DNA from: Oxalobacteraceae bacterium
GTDB taxonomy: Bacteria > Pseudomonadota > Gammaproteobacteria > Burkholderiales > Burkholderiaceae_D
NCBI GenBank assembly: GCA_900299005.1
Contig: OMID01000119.1
Span: 1 to 58,367 of the forward strand
Length of the DNA stretch: 58,367 bases
Reading direction: 5' to 3'
Shown: one piece after another, positions 35,205-45,200 of the stretch
Layout: every line of letters begins with the position of its first letter
How positions within the stretch are numbered: position 1 is the first letter of the stretch
The notes under the pieces: model-generated
Told to the model about the DNA's origin: nothing
Databases searched by the model: none
The model's input: the letters and a program-made list of their open reading frames with translations, nothing else
Position numbers and translations under genes: made by a program

Positions 35205-35436
35205 CGCCGGGCGAGCCCGTCGTATCGTTGCGCTCCATTTGTTGCTGCACTTGCATCGACTGCAATCGTTCCATTTCACGGCGTTTTCGGCGCTGCCGGC
35301 TGCTTCCTATGTAGACAATAATTAGGGTCGGCAACACGCCATACAGGAAAAACGTCATAATGCCGGCAATCACCGATTCTTCGGTAATTGCCATCATCAG
35401 CACGACATACATCCAGCCAACCGCGGCAATATGCAT
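35197..35436 (-). CDS. Small membrane protein of unknown function
   Basis: 79 residues. Two hydrophobic segments (about residues 2-18 and 21-45: MHIAAVGWMYVVLMMAITEE, then IAGIMTFFLYGVLPTLIIVYIG) are followed by a strongly basic stretch RQRRKRREMERLQ and a Gln-rich, charged tail. By the positive-inside rule the tail should be cytoplasmic. The gene lies opposite the neighbouring + strand genes, overlapping the pgeF stop by 8 bases, with its start 76 bases from phaC. The sequence plan and conserved placement between pgeF and phaC suggest a real gene; the function is unknown. Confidence 0.7.
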   Translation of the reverse strand: MHIAAVGWMYVVLMMAITEESVIAGIMTFFLYGVLPTLIIVYIGSSRQRRKRREMERLQSMQVQQQMERNDTTGSPGAT

Positions 35437-35512
35437 CCGCCCCTCTCGCCAGTTCGGTCAATCAATGGCGCGCAGCATACGCGAAAACGGCGAGTTAAGA
35501 CCAGGAGATCAC

Positions 35513-37294
35513 ATGAGCAAGTCAGCCCGTAGCGCCCACTCGGGTGCCGGCACCCGTACGGATCCCGCAGCAGGTGCTGCGGCATGGATGGCGCAGTTCG
35601 CCGACCCCAAGGGCTGGCAGTCGATGATGAATCTGATGCAGGCAGGGATGCCTGGTATTCCGAACCTGCCTGCCATGCCTGATTTGTCAGATATGCCGGG
35701 CATTCCCTCAGTGACTGCCATGGTGCCTCCCGAAAAGCTGGCGCAGCTGCAGAAGGACTACATCAGCGAGATGTCCGCTTTGTGGACAGGCCTCATGGCA
35801 TCGCGCGTACCGGAGATTCGTGATCGCCGTTTCTCATCGCCCGCGTGGAATTCAAATCCACTGTATGCCTTCAATGCGGCCGCCTACTTGCTCAACGCGC
35901 GTTATCTGAACGCGCTCGCCGACGCGGTCGAGACCAACGCCAAGACAAAAAAGAAAATCCAGTTTGCGGTACAGCAGGCGGTTGACGCCATGTCGCCATC
36001 GAATTTTCTGGCGACGAATCCTGATGCCCAGCAAAAGCTGATCGAGACAAAGGGCGAAAGCCTGCAGCAAGGCATCATGAACATGATTGCCGACATGCGC
36101 AAAGGTCATGTTTCGCAGACGGATGAAACGGCGTTCGAAGTCGGACGCAATGTCGCGACCAGTGAAGGTGCAGTTGTTTTTCAGAATGATGTGATCCAGC
36201 TGCTCCAGTACCGCCCGCTCACCAAAAAAGTGTACCGGCGCCCGCTGGTCATTGTTCCTCCGTGTATCAACAAATTCTACATTCTTGATCTTCAGCCAGA
36301 GAACTCGCTCATCCGATACGCAGTGGAGCAGGGCCACACGGTCTTCGTTGTATCGTGGGTCAATCCGGGGGCCGAGTGCGGCTCGCTGGGTTGGGATGAC
36401 TACGTTGAGCGGGGTGTGATCGAGGCGATTCAGGTTGCGCGAGAAATCAGCGGTGAAAAGCAGGTCAACACCCTGGGTTTCTGCGTGGGCGGCACGCTGC
36501 TTGCCAGCGCACTGGGCGCGCTGGCTGCTCGCGGCGAGAAAGCCGCATCAAGCCTGACCCTGCTGACGACAATGCTGGATTTCAGTGATGTCGGCAATAT
36601 TGATGTCTATGTCGATGAAGCGCAGGTCATGCAGCGCGAGCAGACGATAGGTCAGGGGGGATTGATGCCAGGTCGAGATTTTGCGGCGGCCTTTTCCAGC
36701 CTCAGGCCTAATGATCTGGTCTGGAACTATGTCGAAGCCAACTACCTGAAAGGCGAGCGCCCGCCTGTGTTTGATCTGCTTTACTGGAATTCAGACAGCA
36801 CGAATCTGCCCGGTCCCATGTTCTGCTACTACTTGCGCAACATGTACCTCGAAAACAATCTGCGCATTCCGGGCAAGCTCTCCGTGTCGGGTGATCCGAT
36901 TGATCTGGGCAAGGTTCAGATGCCGGCCTTCATCTATGCATCTCGTGAAGACCATATTGTCCCTTGGCAGAGCGCCTATACAACGACCGGGCTGATCAAT
37001 GCCGGCAAGCGCAGCAAGAGTTATTTTGTGCTGGGTGCGTCTGGCCACATAGCAGGGGTAATCAATCCACCAGCCAAGAAGAAACGCAGCTACTGGACGA
37101 ACGACAAGCTACCCGAGAGCGCCGAGGCGTGGATTGCCGGCGCGACCGAGCACCCCGGCAGCTGGTGGGGCACGTGGGCCGAGTTCCTCGCCAGCCACGC
37201 CGGAGAGCAGGTGGCCGCCCCCGCGAAGTATGGGAGTAAAGCGTATGCCCCCATCGAGCCGGCCCCAGGCAGTTATGTGAAGGCCAAGGCCTGA
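35513..37294 (+). CDS. phaC: PhaC, class I poly(R)-hydroxyalkanoate synthase
   Basis: 593 residues from the ATG at 35513, preceded by CAGGAGATCAC. The lipase-like box GFCVGG carries the catalytic Cys that holds the growing polymer. The catalytic Asp is in ASREDHIVPWQSAY and the His in LGASGHIAGVINPP. The length and the N-terminal domain (Met/Pro-rich linker, then the FSSPAWNSNPLYAF motif) place it in class I, which polymerises short (R)-3-hydroxyacyl-CoA on granule surfaces. No phaA or phaB lies between it and phaR, unlike the common phaCAB-R order. Polymer precursors must come from genes elsewhere. Confidence 0.95.
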   Translation: MSKSARSAHSGAGTRTDPAAGAAAWMAQFADPKGWQSMMNLMQAGMPGIPNLPAMPDLSDMPGIPSVTAMVPPEKLAQLQKDYISEMSALWTGLMASRVPEIRDRRFSSPAWNSNPLYAFNAAAYLLNARYLNALADAVETNAKTKKKIQFAVQQAVDAMSPSNFLATNPDAQQKLIETKGESLQQGIMNMIADMRKGHVSQTDETAFEVGRNVATSEGAVVFQNDVIQLLQYRPLTKKVYRRPLVIVPPCINKFYILDLQPENSLIRYAVEQGHTVFVVSWVNPGAECGSLGWDDYVERGVIEAIQVAREISGEKQVNTLGFCVGGTLLASALGALAARGEKAASSLTLLTTMLDFSDVGNIDVYVDEAQVMQREQTIGQGGLMPGRDFAAAFSSLRPNDLVWNYVEANYLKGERPPVFDLLYWNSDSTNLPGPMFCYYLRNMYLENNLRIPGKLSVSGDPIDLGKVQMPAFIYASREDHIVPWQSAYTTTGLINAGKRSKSYFVLGASGHIAGVINPPAKKKRSYWTNDKLPESAEAWIAGATEHPGSWWGTWAEFLASHAGEQVAAPAKYGSKAYAPIEPAPGSYVKAKA

Positions 37295-37368
37295 GCTTTC
37301 CAGTGCCTGCGAGGCCAGATCTTGTGAGGAGGCGGGAGCATTTCCATTTTAGAAAAATAATTCGCGTC

Positions 37369-37497
37369 GCGTCGCAATAGATTGCAAACACGAAAGACTT
37401 TGCTTTGCGAAGTCATTGTTTTCGTGCACTATACGGGGCCGGAGGCACGAACCTCGGTTCGGATTTTGACTACAATGTCGTGGCTACATTGCGACGC
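37369..37497. promoter_or_regulatory. Inverted-repeat region upstream of phaR, candidate PhaR operator
   Basis: GCGTCGCAAT at 37369-37378 recurs inverted as ATTGCGACGC at 37488-37497. Between them is a second dyad, CACGAAA (37389-37395) facing TTTCGTG (37420-37426), enclosing the near-palindrome GACTTTGC-TTT-GCGAAGTC minus one base. PhaR proteins are autoregulators binding repeat sequences at their own promoter, so this is a plausible operator. TACAAT at 37471-37476 is a possible -10 element. Confidence 0.4.
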
Positions 37498-37516
37498 AAA
37501 ATAAACGGAACCCCCC

Positions 37517-38089
37517 ATGAGCACCGCGAAAAAGGCGTCGGAGCGCCTGATCAAGAAGTACCCGAATCGCCGTCTGTATGACACGCAAACCAGTTCTTAC
37601 ATCACGCTTGCTGATGTGAAATTGCTCGTACTCGGGAGCGAGGACTTCATTGTGGTTGATGCCAAGACCGAGGAGGACCTCACGCGCAGCATCCTGCTGC
37701 AGATCATCCTTGAGGAGGAAGCTAACGGTCAGCCCATGTTCTCCAGTGCGGCGTTGTCGCAGATCATTCGCTACTACGGCCATGCGATGCAGGGCATGAT
37801 GGGCTCTTACCTGGAGAAAAATATCCAGGTCTTCATCGACATTCAGAACAAGCTTGCGGAAAACTCCAAGGGTATCATGGATGAGAAATCCTTCAGCCCA
37901 GAGATGTGGACGCAGTTCATGAGTGTGCAGGGGCCGATGATGCAGGGAATGATGAGCAACTACATCGAGCAGAGCAAGAGCCTGTTCATCCAGATGCAAG
38001 AGCAGATGCAAAGTCAGGCCAAGAACGTGTTAGGCGTGTTTCCATTTCCGGGCTCGCCAATGGCCAAGGCGGCGACCGAGGCGAAGTGA
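37517..38089 (+). CDS. phaR: PhaR, polyhydroxyalkanoate synthesis repressor
   Basis: 190 residues. The N-terminal DNA-binding/accumulation domain has KKYPNRRLYDTQTSSYITLADV, the most conserved stretch in this family, followed by the PHB-binding segment ILLQIILEEEANGQPMFSS and ALSQIIRYYGHAMQGMMGSYLE. The C-terminal third is Met/Gln-rich and probably helical. PhaR represses phasin (phaP) and its own gene, and is released when it binds nascent PHA granules. It lies 222 bases after phaC in the same direction with its own likely promoter and inverted repeats between. Confidence 0.94.
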   Translation: MSTAKKASERLIKKYPNRRLYDTQTSSYITLADVKLLVLGSEDFIVVDAKTEEDLTRSILLQIILEEEANGQPMFSSAALSQIIRYYGHAMQGMMGSYLEKNIQVFIDIQNKLAENSKGIMDEKSFSPEMWTQFMSVQGPMMQGMMSNYIEQSKSLFIQMQEQMQSQAKNVLGVFPFPGSPMAKAATEAK

Positions 38090-38384
38090 TGCTGGCAGCC
38101 GCGCTCCGGCGCGGCTCCGACTGGTTTGGGCGGCGCGGTATCAGTCAGCTTTGTGGCACTAAGCATCGCCTGCCCCGAGTCTGATGTGGGAGAGATCGCT
38201 CAGTGCTCTCGGGCTGAGCTGAGCCGAGGTGGAGCGTGCGCTGCCTGCTTGCGCATTCCCGTCAAAAAGCCCGGCATGAACTCCAGCTGTTCGCCGCTGA
38301 TCATGAGGTGGCGCCTCGAGTAGCCCGAGCGGGTACAATGCCGACCCACGCCGCCGTTGGGGCGGTCTTGCCTGGCAGCCTTCC

Positions 38385-39743
38385 ATGTCCTCTGCTTTCA
38401 CACCTAAAGTCGGTTTTGTCTCCCTTGGCTGCCCGAAAGCCCTGGTCGATTCCGAACAGATCCTTACTCAGCTTCGTGCCGAGGGTTATGAGACTGCCAA
38501 GTCGTATGATGGGGCTGATCTGGTGATCGTCAACACATGCGGTTTTATTGATTCAGCGGTGAAGGAATCGCTCGACGCGATCGGCGAGGCGCTAAATGAA
38601 AATGGCAAGGTCATTGTCACGGGCTGTCTCGGAGGCAAGAAGGACGCATCTGGCGAGGACGTGGTGCAGAAGGTGCATCCCAAGGTACTCGCCGTTACCG
38701 GTCCGCATGCGCTGGGCGAGGTGATGGACGCGGTGCACCTGCATTTGCCCAAGCCGCATGAGCCTTTTGTCGATCTGGTGCCGCCGCAAGGCGTGAAGCT
38801 GACACCGACGCATTATGCCTACCTGAAAATCTCGGAGGGCTGCAATCACCGTTGCAGCTTCTGTATCATCCCATCGCTGCGTGGTGATCTCGTGTCGCGT
38901 CCAATTGCGGAGGTGATGCTGGAGGCTGAAAATCTGTTCAAGGCCGGTGTGAAAGAGCTGCTCGTGATTTCACAAGACACCAGTGCCTACGGCGTCGATG
39001 TGAAATTCCGTACCGGCTTCTGGGGTGGCAAGCCAGTACGTACCCACATGACTGATCTGGTGCGCTCACTGGGAGCACTGGCCAGTCAGTATGATGCGTG
39101 GGTCCGATTGCATTATGTCTATCCCTATCCTCACGTGGATGAGGCGATACCGTTGATGAACGAAGGCCATGTGCTACCGTATCTCGACGTGCCTCTGCAG
39201 CATTCGCATCCTGATGTCCTCAAACGTATGAAGCGCCCCGCCAACGGCGAGAAGAATATCGAGCGTCTGCGGGCGTGGCGAGCGGTATGCCCGGACATCA
39301 CGATACGTTCGACCGTCATTGCGGGTTTCCCGGGTGAGACTGAGGAAGAATTTCAGCATCTGCTCGACTTTCTGCGGGAAGCGCAGATCGATCGCCTGGG
39401 CTGCTTTGCCTACTCGCCGGTGGAGGGTGCAGCGGCGAATGCCATTGCTCCAGCGGTGCCGGATCCCCTCAGGGAAGAGCGTCGTGCCCGCGTCATGCAA
39501 GTGCAGGAGGAGATTTCTCGCCAGCGGCTACAGGCCAAAGTGGGCACCAAGATGCGTGTGCTGATTGATCAGCTGGATCGCAATGGCGCTGTTGCCCGTT
39601 CGGCTGCGGATGCGCCGGAGATCGACGGTGTCGTCTATGTGGCGCTTCCCTACGATCCCTCGCGCACACTGGCCGTGGGTGAGTTCGTCGAGGTCACTGT
39701 AACGGCGGCCGATGCCCATGATTTGTGGGCACGAGTGGACTGA
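38385..39743 (+). CDS. rimO: RimO, ribosomal protein S12 methylthiotransferase
   Basis: 452 residues. The N-terminal UPF0004 domain contributes three Cys ([20 protein letters not shown] and TGCLGG). The radical SAM cluster is [14 protein letters not shown] (CX3CX2C). The C-terminal TRAM domain ends [19 protein letters not shown]. It adds a methylthio group to the beta carbon of Asp88 of ribosomal protein S12, using two Fe-S clusters and S-adenosylmethionine. The SLGCPK start separates RimO from MiaB. The 296-base gap before it contains only an imperfect GC palindrome (38208-38228). metC follows 16 bases downstream. Confidence 0.96.
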   Translation: MSSAFTPKVGFVSLGCPKALVDSEQILTQLRAEGYETAKSYDGADLVIVNTCGFIDSAVKESLDAIGEALNENGKVIVTGCLGGKKDASGEDVVQKVHPKVLAVTGPHALGEVMDAVHLHLPKPHEPFVDLVPPQGVKLTPTHYAYLKISEGCNHRCSFCIIPSLRGDLVSRPIAEVMLEAENLFKAGVKELLVISQDTSAYGVDVKFRTGFWGGKPVRTHMTDLVRSLGALASQYDAWVRLHYVYPYPHVDEAIPLMNEGHVLPYLDVPLQHSHPDVLKRMKRPANGEKNIERLRAWRAVCPDITIRSTVIAGFPGETEEEFQHLLDFLREAQIDRLGCFAYSPVEGAAANAIAPAVPDPLREERRARVMQVQEEISRQRLQAKVGTKMRVLIDQLDRNGAVARSAADAPEIDGVVYVALPYDPSRTLAVGEFVEVTVTAADAHDLWARVD

Positions 39744-39759
39744 GTCGTAGGGGGTAGGC

Positions 39760-40929
39760 ATGAGTGGTAAAAAGCAAGTACAGACCCTCCTGAGCACGAC
39801 AACCTATCGTCCACCAGAGGGTTTTGCAGCCTTCCCTGCGGCGATACATCATGCGTCTACTGTTCTGTTCGAAAATGTCGCTGCGCTGCGTGCTCGTCAC
39901 TGGCAGGACAAGCGCTCCTATACGTATGGCCTGCACGGCACGCCCACGACGTTCACACTCGAGGCGCGGCTGGCCGAAATAGAAGGGGGCGAACATTGCC
40001 TACTCGCGCCGAGTGGTCTTGCAGCGATCTCCATGATTGATCTCGCTTTGCTCAAGACTGGCGACGATGTGCTATTGCCCGAGAATGTCTACAACCCGAA
40101 CCGGGAGATGGGAAACTGGCTGGCGCGCGACTTCGGTATTGGCGTGCGCTACTACGACCCGCTCATGGGCGAGGCGATTGCCGAACTCATACAGCCGAAC
40201 ACACGGCTCGTGTGGACCGAAGCACCCGGTTCGGTATCGATGGAAGTGCCTGATATTCCCGCGATCTGCCGCGCTGCAAAAGCACGGCAAGTGCCGGTGG
40301 CGCTTGATAATACCTGGTCGGCAGGATTGGCATTTCGTGCTTTCGAGCATGGTGTGGATATCGTGATGCAGGCATTGACCAAATACCACTCGGGTGGTTC
40401 GGATGTGCTCATGGGTGCGGTGATTACCCGCGAGCGCGAGCTGCATCGCAAAATCGAACTGGCCCACATGCGGCTGGGTATGGGTGTATCGCCGGACGAT
40501 ACCTATCTGGTACTGCGTGGCCTGCCAACCATGAAACTGAGATTCGAGGCGCACGACAAGGCGGCGCGGGAAATTGCAGCATGGCTCAAGCAAAGACCTG
40601 AGATTGTGAAAGTACTGCACCCGGCATTCGATGATTGTCCGGGGCATCCTGTCTGGCGTCGAGATTTCTCTGGGGCCGGTGGTTTGTTTTCTGTGCTGTT
40701 TGATCCCCGATTCACAGAGGAGCAGACGGATAGCTTTATTGATCGTCTGACCTTGTTCAAGATTGGCTACAGCTGGGGCGGAGCGAATAGTCTGGCAGTA
40801 CCCTATCGCATGGCACAGATGCGTCGGGAATGGCGTGAGACAGGCCAGCTAGTTCGCTTGAATATCGGTCTGGAAGACCCACGCGATCTGATTACCGATC
40901 TTGAGCAGGCGCTGACGGCACTGGCATAG
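39760..40929 (+). CDS. metC: MetC, cystathionine beta-lyase
   Basis: 389 residues, PLP-dependent Cys/Met-metabolism fold. SYTYGLHGTPTTFTLEARLAE contains the tetramer-contact Tyr and the Gly-Thr-Pro segment typical of the bacterial MetC branch. The PLP Lys lies in QALTKYHSGGSDVLMGAV, and PNTRLVWTEAPGSVSMEVPD is the conserved active-site region. It cleaves cystathionine to homocysteine, pyruvate and ammonia in methionine synthesis. Some close relatives act as alliinase-like C-S lyases, so in vivo preference is not proven. It is 16 bases downstream of rimO; the 3' end overlaps the convergent membrane protein gene by 38 bases. Confidence 0.92.
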   Translation: MSGKKQVQTLLSTTTYRPPEGFAAFPAAIHHASTVLFENVAALRARHWQDKRSYTYGLHGTPTTFTLEARLAEIEGGEHCLLAPSGLAAISMIDLALLKTGDDVLLPENVYNPNREMGNWLARDFGIGVRYYDPLMGEAIAELIQPNTRLVWTEAPGSVSMEVPDIPAICRAAKARQVPVALDNTWSAGLAFRAFEHGVDIVMQALTKYHSGGSDVLMGAVITRERELHRKIELAHMRLGMGVSPDDTYLVLRGLPTMKLRFEAHDKAAREIAAWLKQRPEIVKVLHPAFDDCPGHPVWRRDFSGAGGLFSVLFDPRFTEEQTDSFIDRLTLFKIGYSWGGANSLAVPYRMAQMRREWRETGQLVRLNIGLEDPRDLITDLEQALTALA

Positions 40930-41278
40930 GCTTGTTGTCCGACAGGTAGATGAAGCCTTTGATTAGCCTGTAAGCCTTCCAAAGCCAAGCACCGGTCCAG
41001 ATCAGCATGGCTACCGGCAGGCCAATGATGGTGAACGCAGCCACACAGGCCCCACTCAACCAGACGAGATACCACCAGAACGCGCGTATTTGCCATTGGT
41101 GATGCGTGTACAGGAAGCTGCCTTGGGTCGCGTCTTTCTTGATGTAGTTGATCATCAGTGGAATGAAAGACAGCAGGCCAAGTGAGAACAAGACCGAGGC
41201 CGCATGGCCAAGATAAAGCCACCACAGCCATCGTTTGCGGGACTCAGTAGCGGCATCGAAGGTGATCTGATAATCCAT
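40892..41278 (-). CDS. Conserved membrane protein, DUF4870-like
   Basis: 128 residues from the ATG at 41278 (MDYQITFDAAT); a GTG 7 codons upstream is also in frame. There are three hydrophobic segments: GHAASVLFSLGLLSFIPLMI, AFWWYLVWLSGACVAAFTII and VAMLIWTGAWLWKAYRLIKG. The combination with QGSFLYTHHQWQIRAFWW matches a common betaproteobacterial family of unknown function close to DUF4870. It is convergent with metC, with 38 bases shared, and the upstream neighbour is serB. No function is assigned. Confidence 0.78.
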   Translation of the reverse strand: MDYQITFDAATESRKRWLWWLYLGHAASVLFSLGLLSFIPLMINYIKKDATQGSFLYTHHQWQIRAFWWYLVWLSGACVAAFTIIGLPVAMLIWTGAWLWKAYRLIKGFIYLSDNKPMPVPSAPAQDR

Positions 41279-41404
41279 CGAAAAATCTGGCGAGAGCACA
41301 GCGTAAAGGAAGGCAGAGAGGCGCTGCAGGGCTACAATCCGTCAATGGCTTGTCGTCATTTTACAAAGGCACAAGCGGACATTTTTTAATCAATCAGTCC
41401 TTAT

Positions 41405-42256
41405 TCAGTGAAACAGGTTCAGCAAACCATCTAGTCCGGAAAAATTCAGGGCGACAGTGGCCTTCTGCTGCACCACAGGCTTTGCACGGTAGGCAACCGA
41501 CAGCCCTGCAATCGCCATCATCTCGAGATCGTTAGCGCCATCGCCAATGACGATGGCGGCATCAGTGGACACATTCAGCGCAGCGCATTCCTGTTCGACA
41601 GTGCGGCGCTTCGCGCAGGCATCAATGATGTCGCCGGTCACCCGCCCGGTGAGTTTGCCTTGGAAGACTTCAAGCAGATTCGCCCGGGTCAGATCGAGTG
41701 GCAGTGATTGTTGTAGGCGCTCGGTGAAATAGGTGAATCCTCCCGAGACGAGCACGGTGCGTAGGCCAGCGGCTTTGATGGTGTCCAACAGTGCTGCAGC
41801 ACCCTTGGAGAGTCGGAGTCGCTGCTCAAAGACCTGATCCAGCGCTGACGCATCCAATCCTTTGAGTAATGCGACACGTTTTAAGAGGCTGTCGCGAAAA
41901 TCCAGCTCGCCGCGCATCGCTGCCTCGGTGATGGCGGCCACTTCGGATTTGAGGCCCTGCATGTCGGCGATTTCATCGATGCATTCAATGGTGATCAGCG
42001 TCGAGTCCATGTCCATGACCAGCACGCGGAAACGATCAAGGGTCAGATCGGCAGGCACGAAGGCGCCATCGGCCCCGGCACCCATGCAGGCACCTCTGAC
42101 TGCATCGCGGGTATCGTCATCGCTCTGAACTCCCTCGCAACGGAAGAGGTGGTCGGCAAGCTGCGTGACGGTGCGTGCTTTGGCGATATCGGCCACCCGG
42201 TGGGCGACATGCCACACTGCCTGAGGACCTTGCACAATAAGTTTCATGTCGTTCAT
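41405..42256 (-). CDS. serB: SerB, phosphoserine phosphatase
   Basis: 283 residues from the ATG at 42256; the longer frame overlaps mfd and lacks a plausible start. HAD-family motif I is VLVMDMDSTLI (nucleophile and general-acid Asp), motif II is VLVSGGFTYF, and motif IV is VIGDGANDLEMM. A N-terminal region of about 70 residues precedes the catalytic part, as in SerB of proteobacteria. It dephosphorylates O-phosphoserine in the last step of serine synthesis. The gene starts 13 bases after the mfd stop and is likely co-transcribed with it. Confidence 0.94.
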   Translation of the reverse strand: MNDMKLIVQGPQAVWHVAHRVADIAKARTVTQLADHLFRCEGVQSDDDTRDAVRGACMGAGADGAFVPADLTLDRFRVLVMDMDSTLITIECIDEIADMQGLKSEVAAITEAAMRGELDFRDSLLKRVALLKGLDASALDQVFEQRLRLSKGAAALLDTIKAAGLRTVLVSGGFTYFTERLQQSLPLDLTRANLLEVFQGKLTGRVTGDIIDACAKRRTVEQECAALNVSTDAAIVIGDGANDLEMMAIAGLSVAYRAKPVVQQKATVALNFSGLDGLLNLFH

Positions 42257-42269
42257 GGATGTTCCGGAA

Positions 42270-45200
42270 TCAGGCGGCCAGCGCCTTGATCGCTGCCTTG
42301 ACCTGGGACACGCGCGCATTCAGGTCGGGCATGTTCGCGGTAATCCGAAGCTTGTCCTGACCGGAAAGTTTGATGTGGCGGGTTTTTTGTATTAGATCGA
42401 TGATGCGTATGGGGTCTATCGGTGGTTTGGGTTCGAATTGCAGCAGGGCTGATTCTGCGTGCGCATCGATTTTGATGATGCCGACCTTTTTTGCAGACAA
42501 GCGAAGCCGGTGTGTCTCGATCAGTGCCTTGACGGCATCGGGCAGCTTGCCAAATCGGTCGATGAGTTCTTCCTGCATGTCATCGATGGCATCCGCGCTC
42601 TCGCAATTGGCCAGACGCTTGTAGATCGAGAGACGCTCGTGTACATCGCCGCAGAAATCGGCAGGCAGCAGGGCGGGCACATGCAGGTTGATTTCGGTGG
42701 TGGTCGACAAGGGTGCTGCCAGATCAGGTTCCTTGCCATTCTTCAGCGCTTTGACAGCGGCATGCAGCATGTCCGAGTAGAGCTGGAAGCCGATTTCGGT
42801 CATGTCGCCGGATTGATTCTCGCCCAGAACCTCGCCGGCGCCGCGAATTTCAAGATCGTGCATAGCCAGGTAAAAACCGCTGCCAAGTTCTTCCATCTGT
42901 TGGATTGCCTCGAGCCTGCGTTCCGCTTGCTTGGTCAGCGATTGCACATCATGTACCAGTAAGTAGGCATAGGCCTGATGGTGTGATCGTCCGACGCGGC
43001 CACGCAGCTGGTGCAACTGTGCCAGACCGAAACGATCGGCGCGGTGCATGACGATGGTATTGGCGGTTGGCACATCGATGCCGGTTTCAATGATTGTGGT
43101 GCAAAGTAGAATATTGAATCGTTGCGCAACGAAATCCCGCATGACTTTTTCAAGTGCACGTTCATGCATCTGACCGTGGGCAATCGTAATGCGCGCCTCA
43201 GGGAGTAATGCCTCGAGTGATGCCTTACGGTTTTCTATCGTATCGACCTCGTTATGCAAAAAGTATACCTGGCCACCGCGTTTCAGTTCGCGCAGACAGG
43301 CCTCGCGAATCACGGAATCGGATTCTCCACGGACGAAGGTTTTGATGGCCAGCCGCTTCTGCGGTGCAGTCGCGATGACGGAGAAGTCGCGCAGACCTTC
43401 GAGTGCCATGCCCAGCGTGCGCGGGATAGGGGTGGCTGTGAGCGTGAGCACATCCACCTCCGCGCGCAGTGCTTTAAGAGCTTCTTTCTGGCGCACCCCG
43501 AAACGATGTTCTTCGTCGATGATGACCAGTCCGAGTCGCTGGAATTTGACATCGGGCGACAGCAGTTTGTGCGTGCCAATCACAATATCAATAGTACCCT
43601 CGGCCAACCCCTTGAGGGCCTGCGTGACCTCTTTACCCGTTCGAAAACGCGATAGCTCGGCAATACGCACCGGCCATTCAGAGAATCTGTCGGCAAAGGT
43701 CAGGGCATGCTGTTCGGCCAGCAGGGTGGTGGGTGCCAGTATCGCCACTTGTTTGCCACCCATAACGGCGACAAAGGCGGCGCGTAAGGCTACTTCGGTC
43801 TTGCCAAAGCCGACATCGCCACAAATCAGTCGGTCCATCGGTTTACCCGAAGTCATGTCTTGTATGACGGAATGGATGGCCGCCGCCTGATCAGGCGTCT
43901 CTTCGAAACCGAAGGATTCGGCAAAGGCCTCATAGTCATGCGCAGAGTATTGAAATGCATGACCTTGACGGCTGGCACGACGTGCATAGAGATTGAGTAA
44001 TTCTGCAGCGGTGTCCCGAATCTGCTCGGCAGCCTTACGCTTGGCTTTGTCCCACTGCCCCGAGCCTAGGGTGTGCAGCGGCGCATCTTCTGGCGCGGCA
44101 CCTGAGTAGCGCGAGATGACGTGCAACTGCGATACTGGAACATAAAGCTTGGTTTCTTTGGCGTATTCAAGGTGCAGAAATTCCGTTTCGCCCTCGCCAA
44201 GGTCCATGCTGACCAGACCGTGGTAGCGACCGATGCCGTGGTTCACATGCACGATAGGGTCGCCGATTTTCAGTTCGGACAGATCGCGAACCATCGCGTC
44301 AACCTGCGTCACTGCTTCTTGCTTGCGGCGACCTGCCCGACGGCCACTGCCATCATAGAGCTCGGTCTCGGTGATGAACACAAGGTTGCCGAGCTCAGGA
44401 GACAATTGGCTGCCCGCATGCAATGGGGCGACACACAGCATCAGCTTGTCTGCTCTGTGAAGAAAATCATCCAAGCTATCGCCTACCGTCAATGACAGAT
44501 CATATTCGCTGAAATACTCGCGCAGCGTTTCGCGCCTGCCGCTGGACTCGGCGCAGATCATGACGCGCGCAGAAGTTGTCAATACAAAAGATCGCAAATT
44601 ACTGAGCGGATCATCCAGTCTGCGATTGACGGCAATATCTGGCAGAGAGGCTGACAGTACCGAGGACGCAGGATCTTCCTGGAGTGCCCAGCGGCCATGT
44701 GGTTTGATGAGCGTGAAAAAATCTTCGTCCGTCAGAAAAATCTGTTCGGGTGCCAGCAAGGGACGTTCGCGGTCGGCTTTGAGAAATTGGTAGCGTGAAC
44801 GCGTGTCATTCCAGAAGCGTTTGATCGATGCATCAATATCACCCACCAGTGCGAAGCTGCAGGCTTCTGGCAGATACTCGAACAGCGTGACCGTGTGGTC
44901 GAAGAAGAGTGGCAGGTAATACTCGATACCGGCGGAGGCAATGCCATTCCCGATGTCGCGGTAAATCAGGGAACGGCTAGGGTCCCCCTCGAACACTTCT
45001 CGCCACCGCCCGCGAAAGGCATTCCGTGCCGCTTGATCCATGGGGAATTCTCGCCCTGGCAGCATACGTACTTCTTTGACTGGATACAGTGAGCGCTGAG
45101 TATCCACATCAAAAGTGCGTATACTTTCAATGCTGTCACCAAATAGATCGAGCCGGTAGGGGAGGGCAGAACCCATCGGAAAGAGGTCGATCAGTCCTCC

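Noticed and set aside
35360-35512. Upstream extension of phaC
   Set aside because: The open frame continues 51 codons upstream, but the ribosome-binding site CAGGAGATCAC places the start at 35513, and the extension lies over the start of the small membrane protein gene on the other strand.
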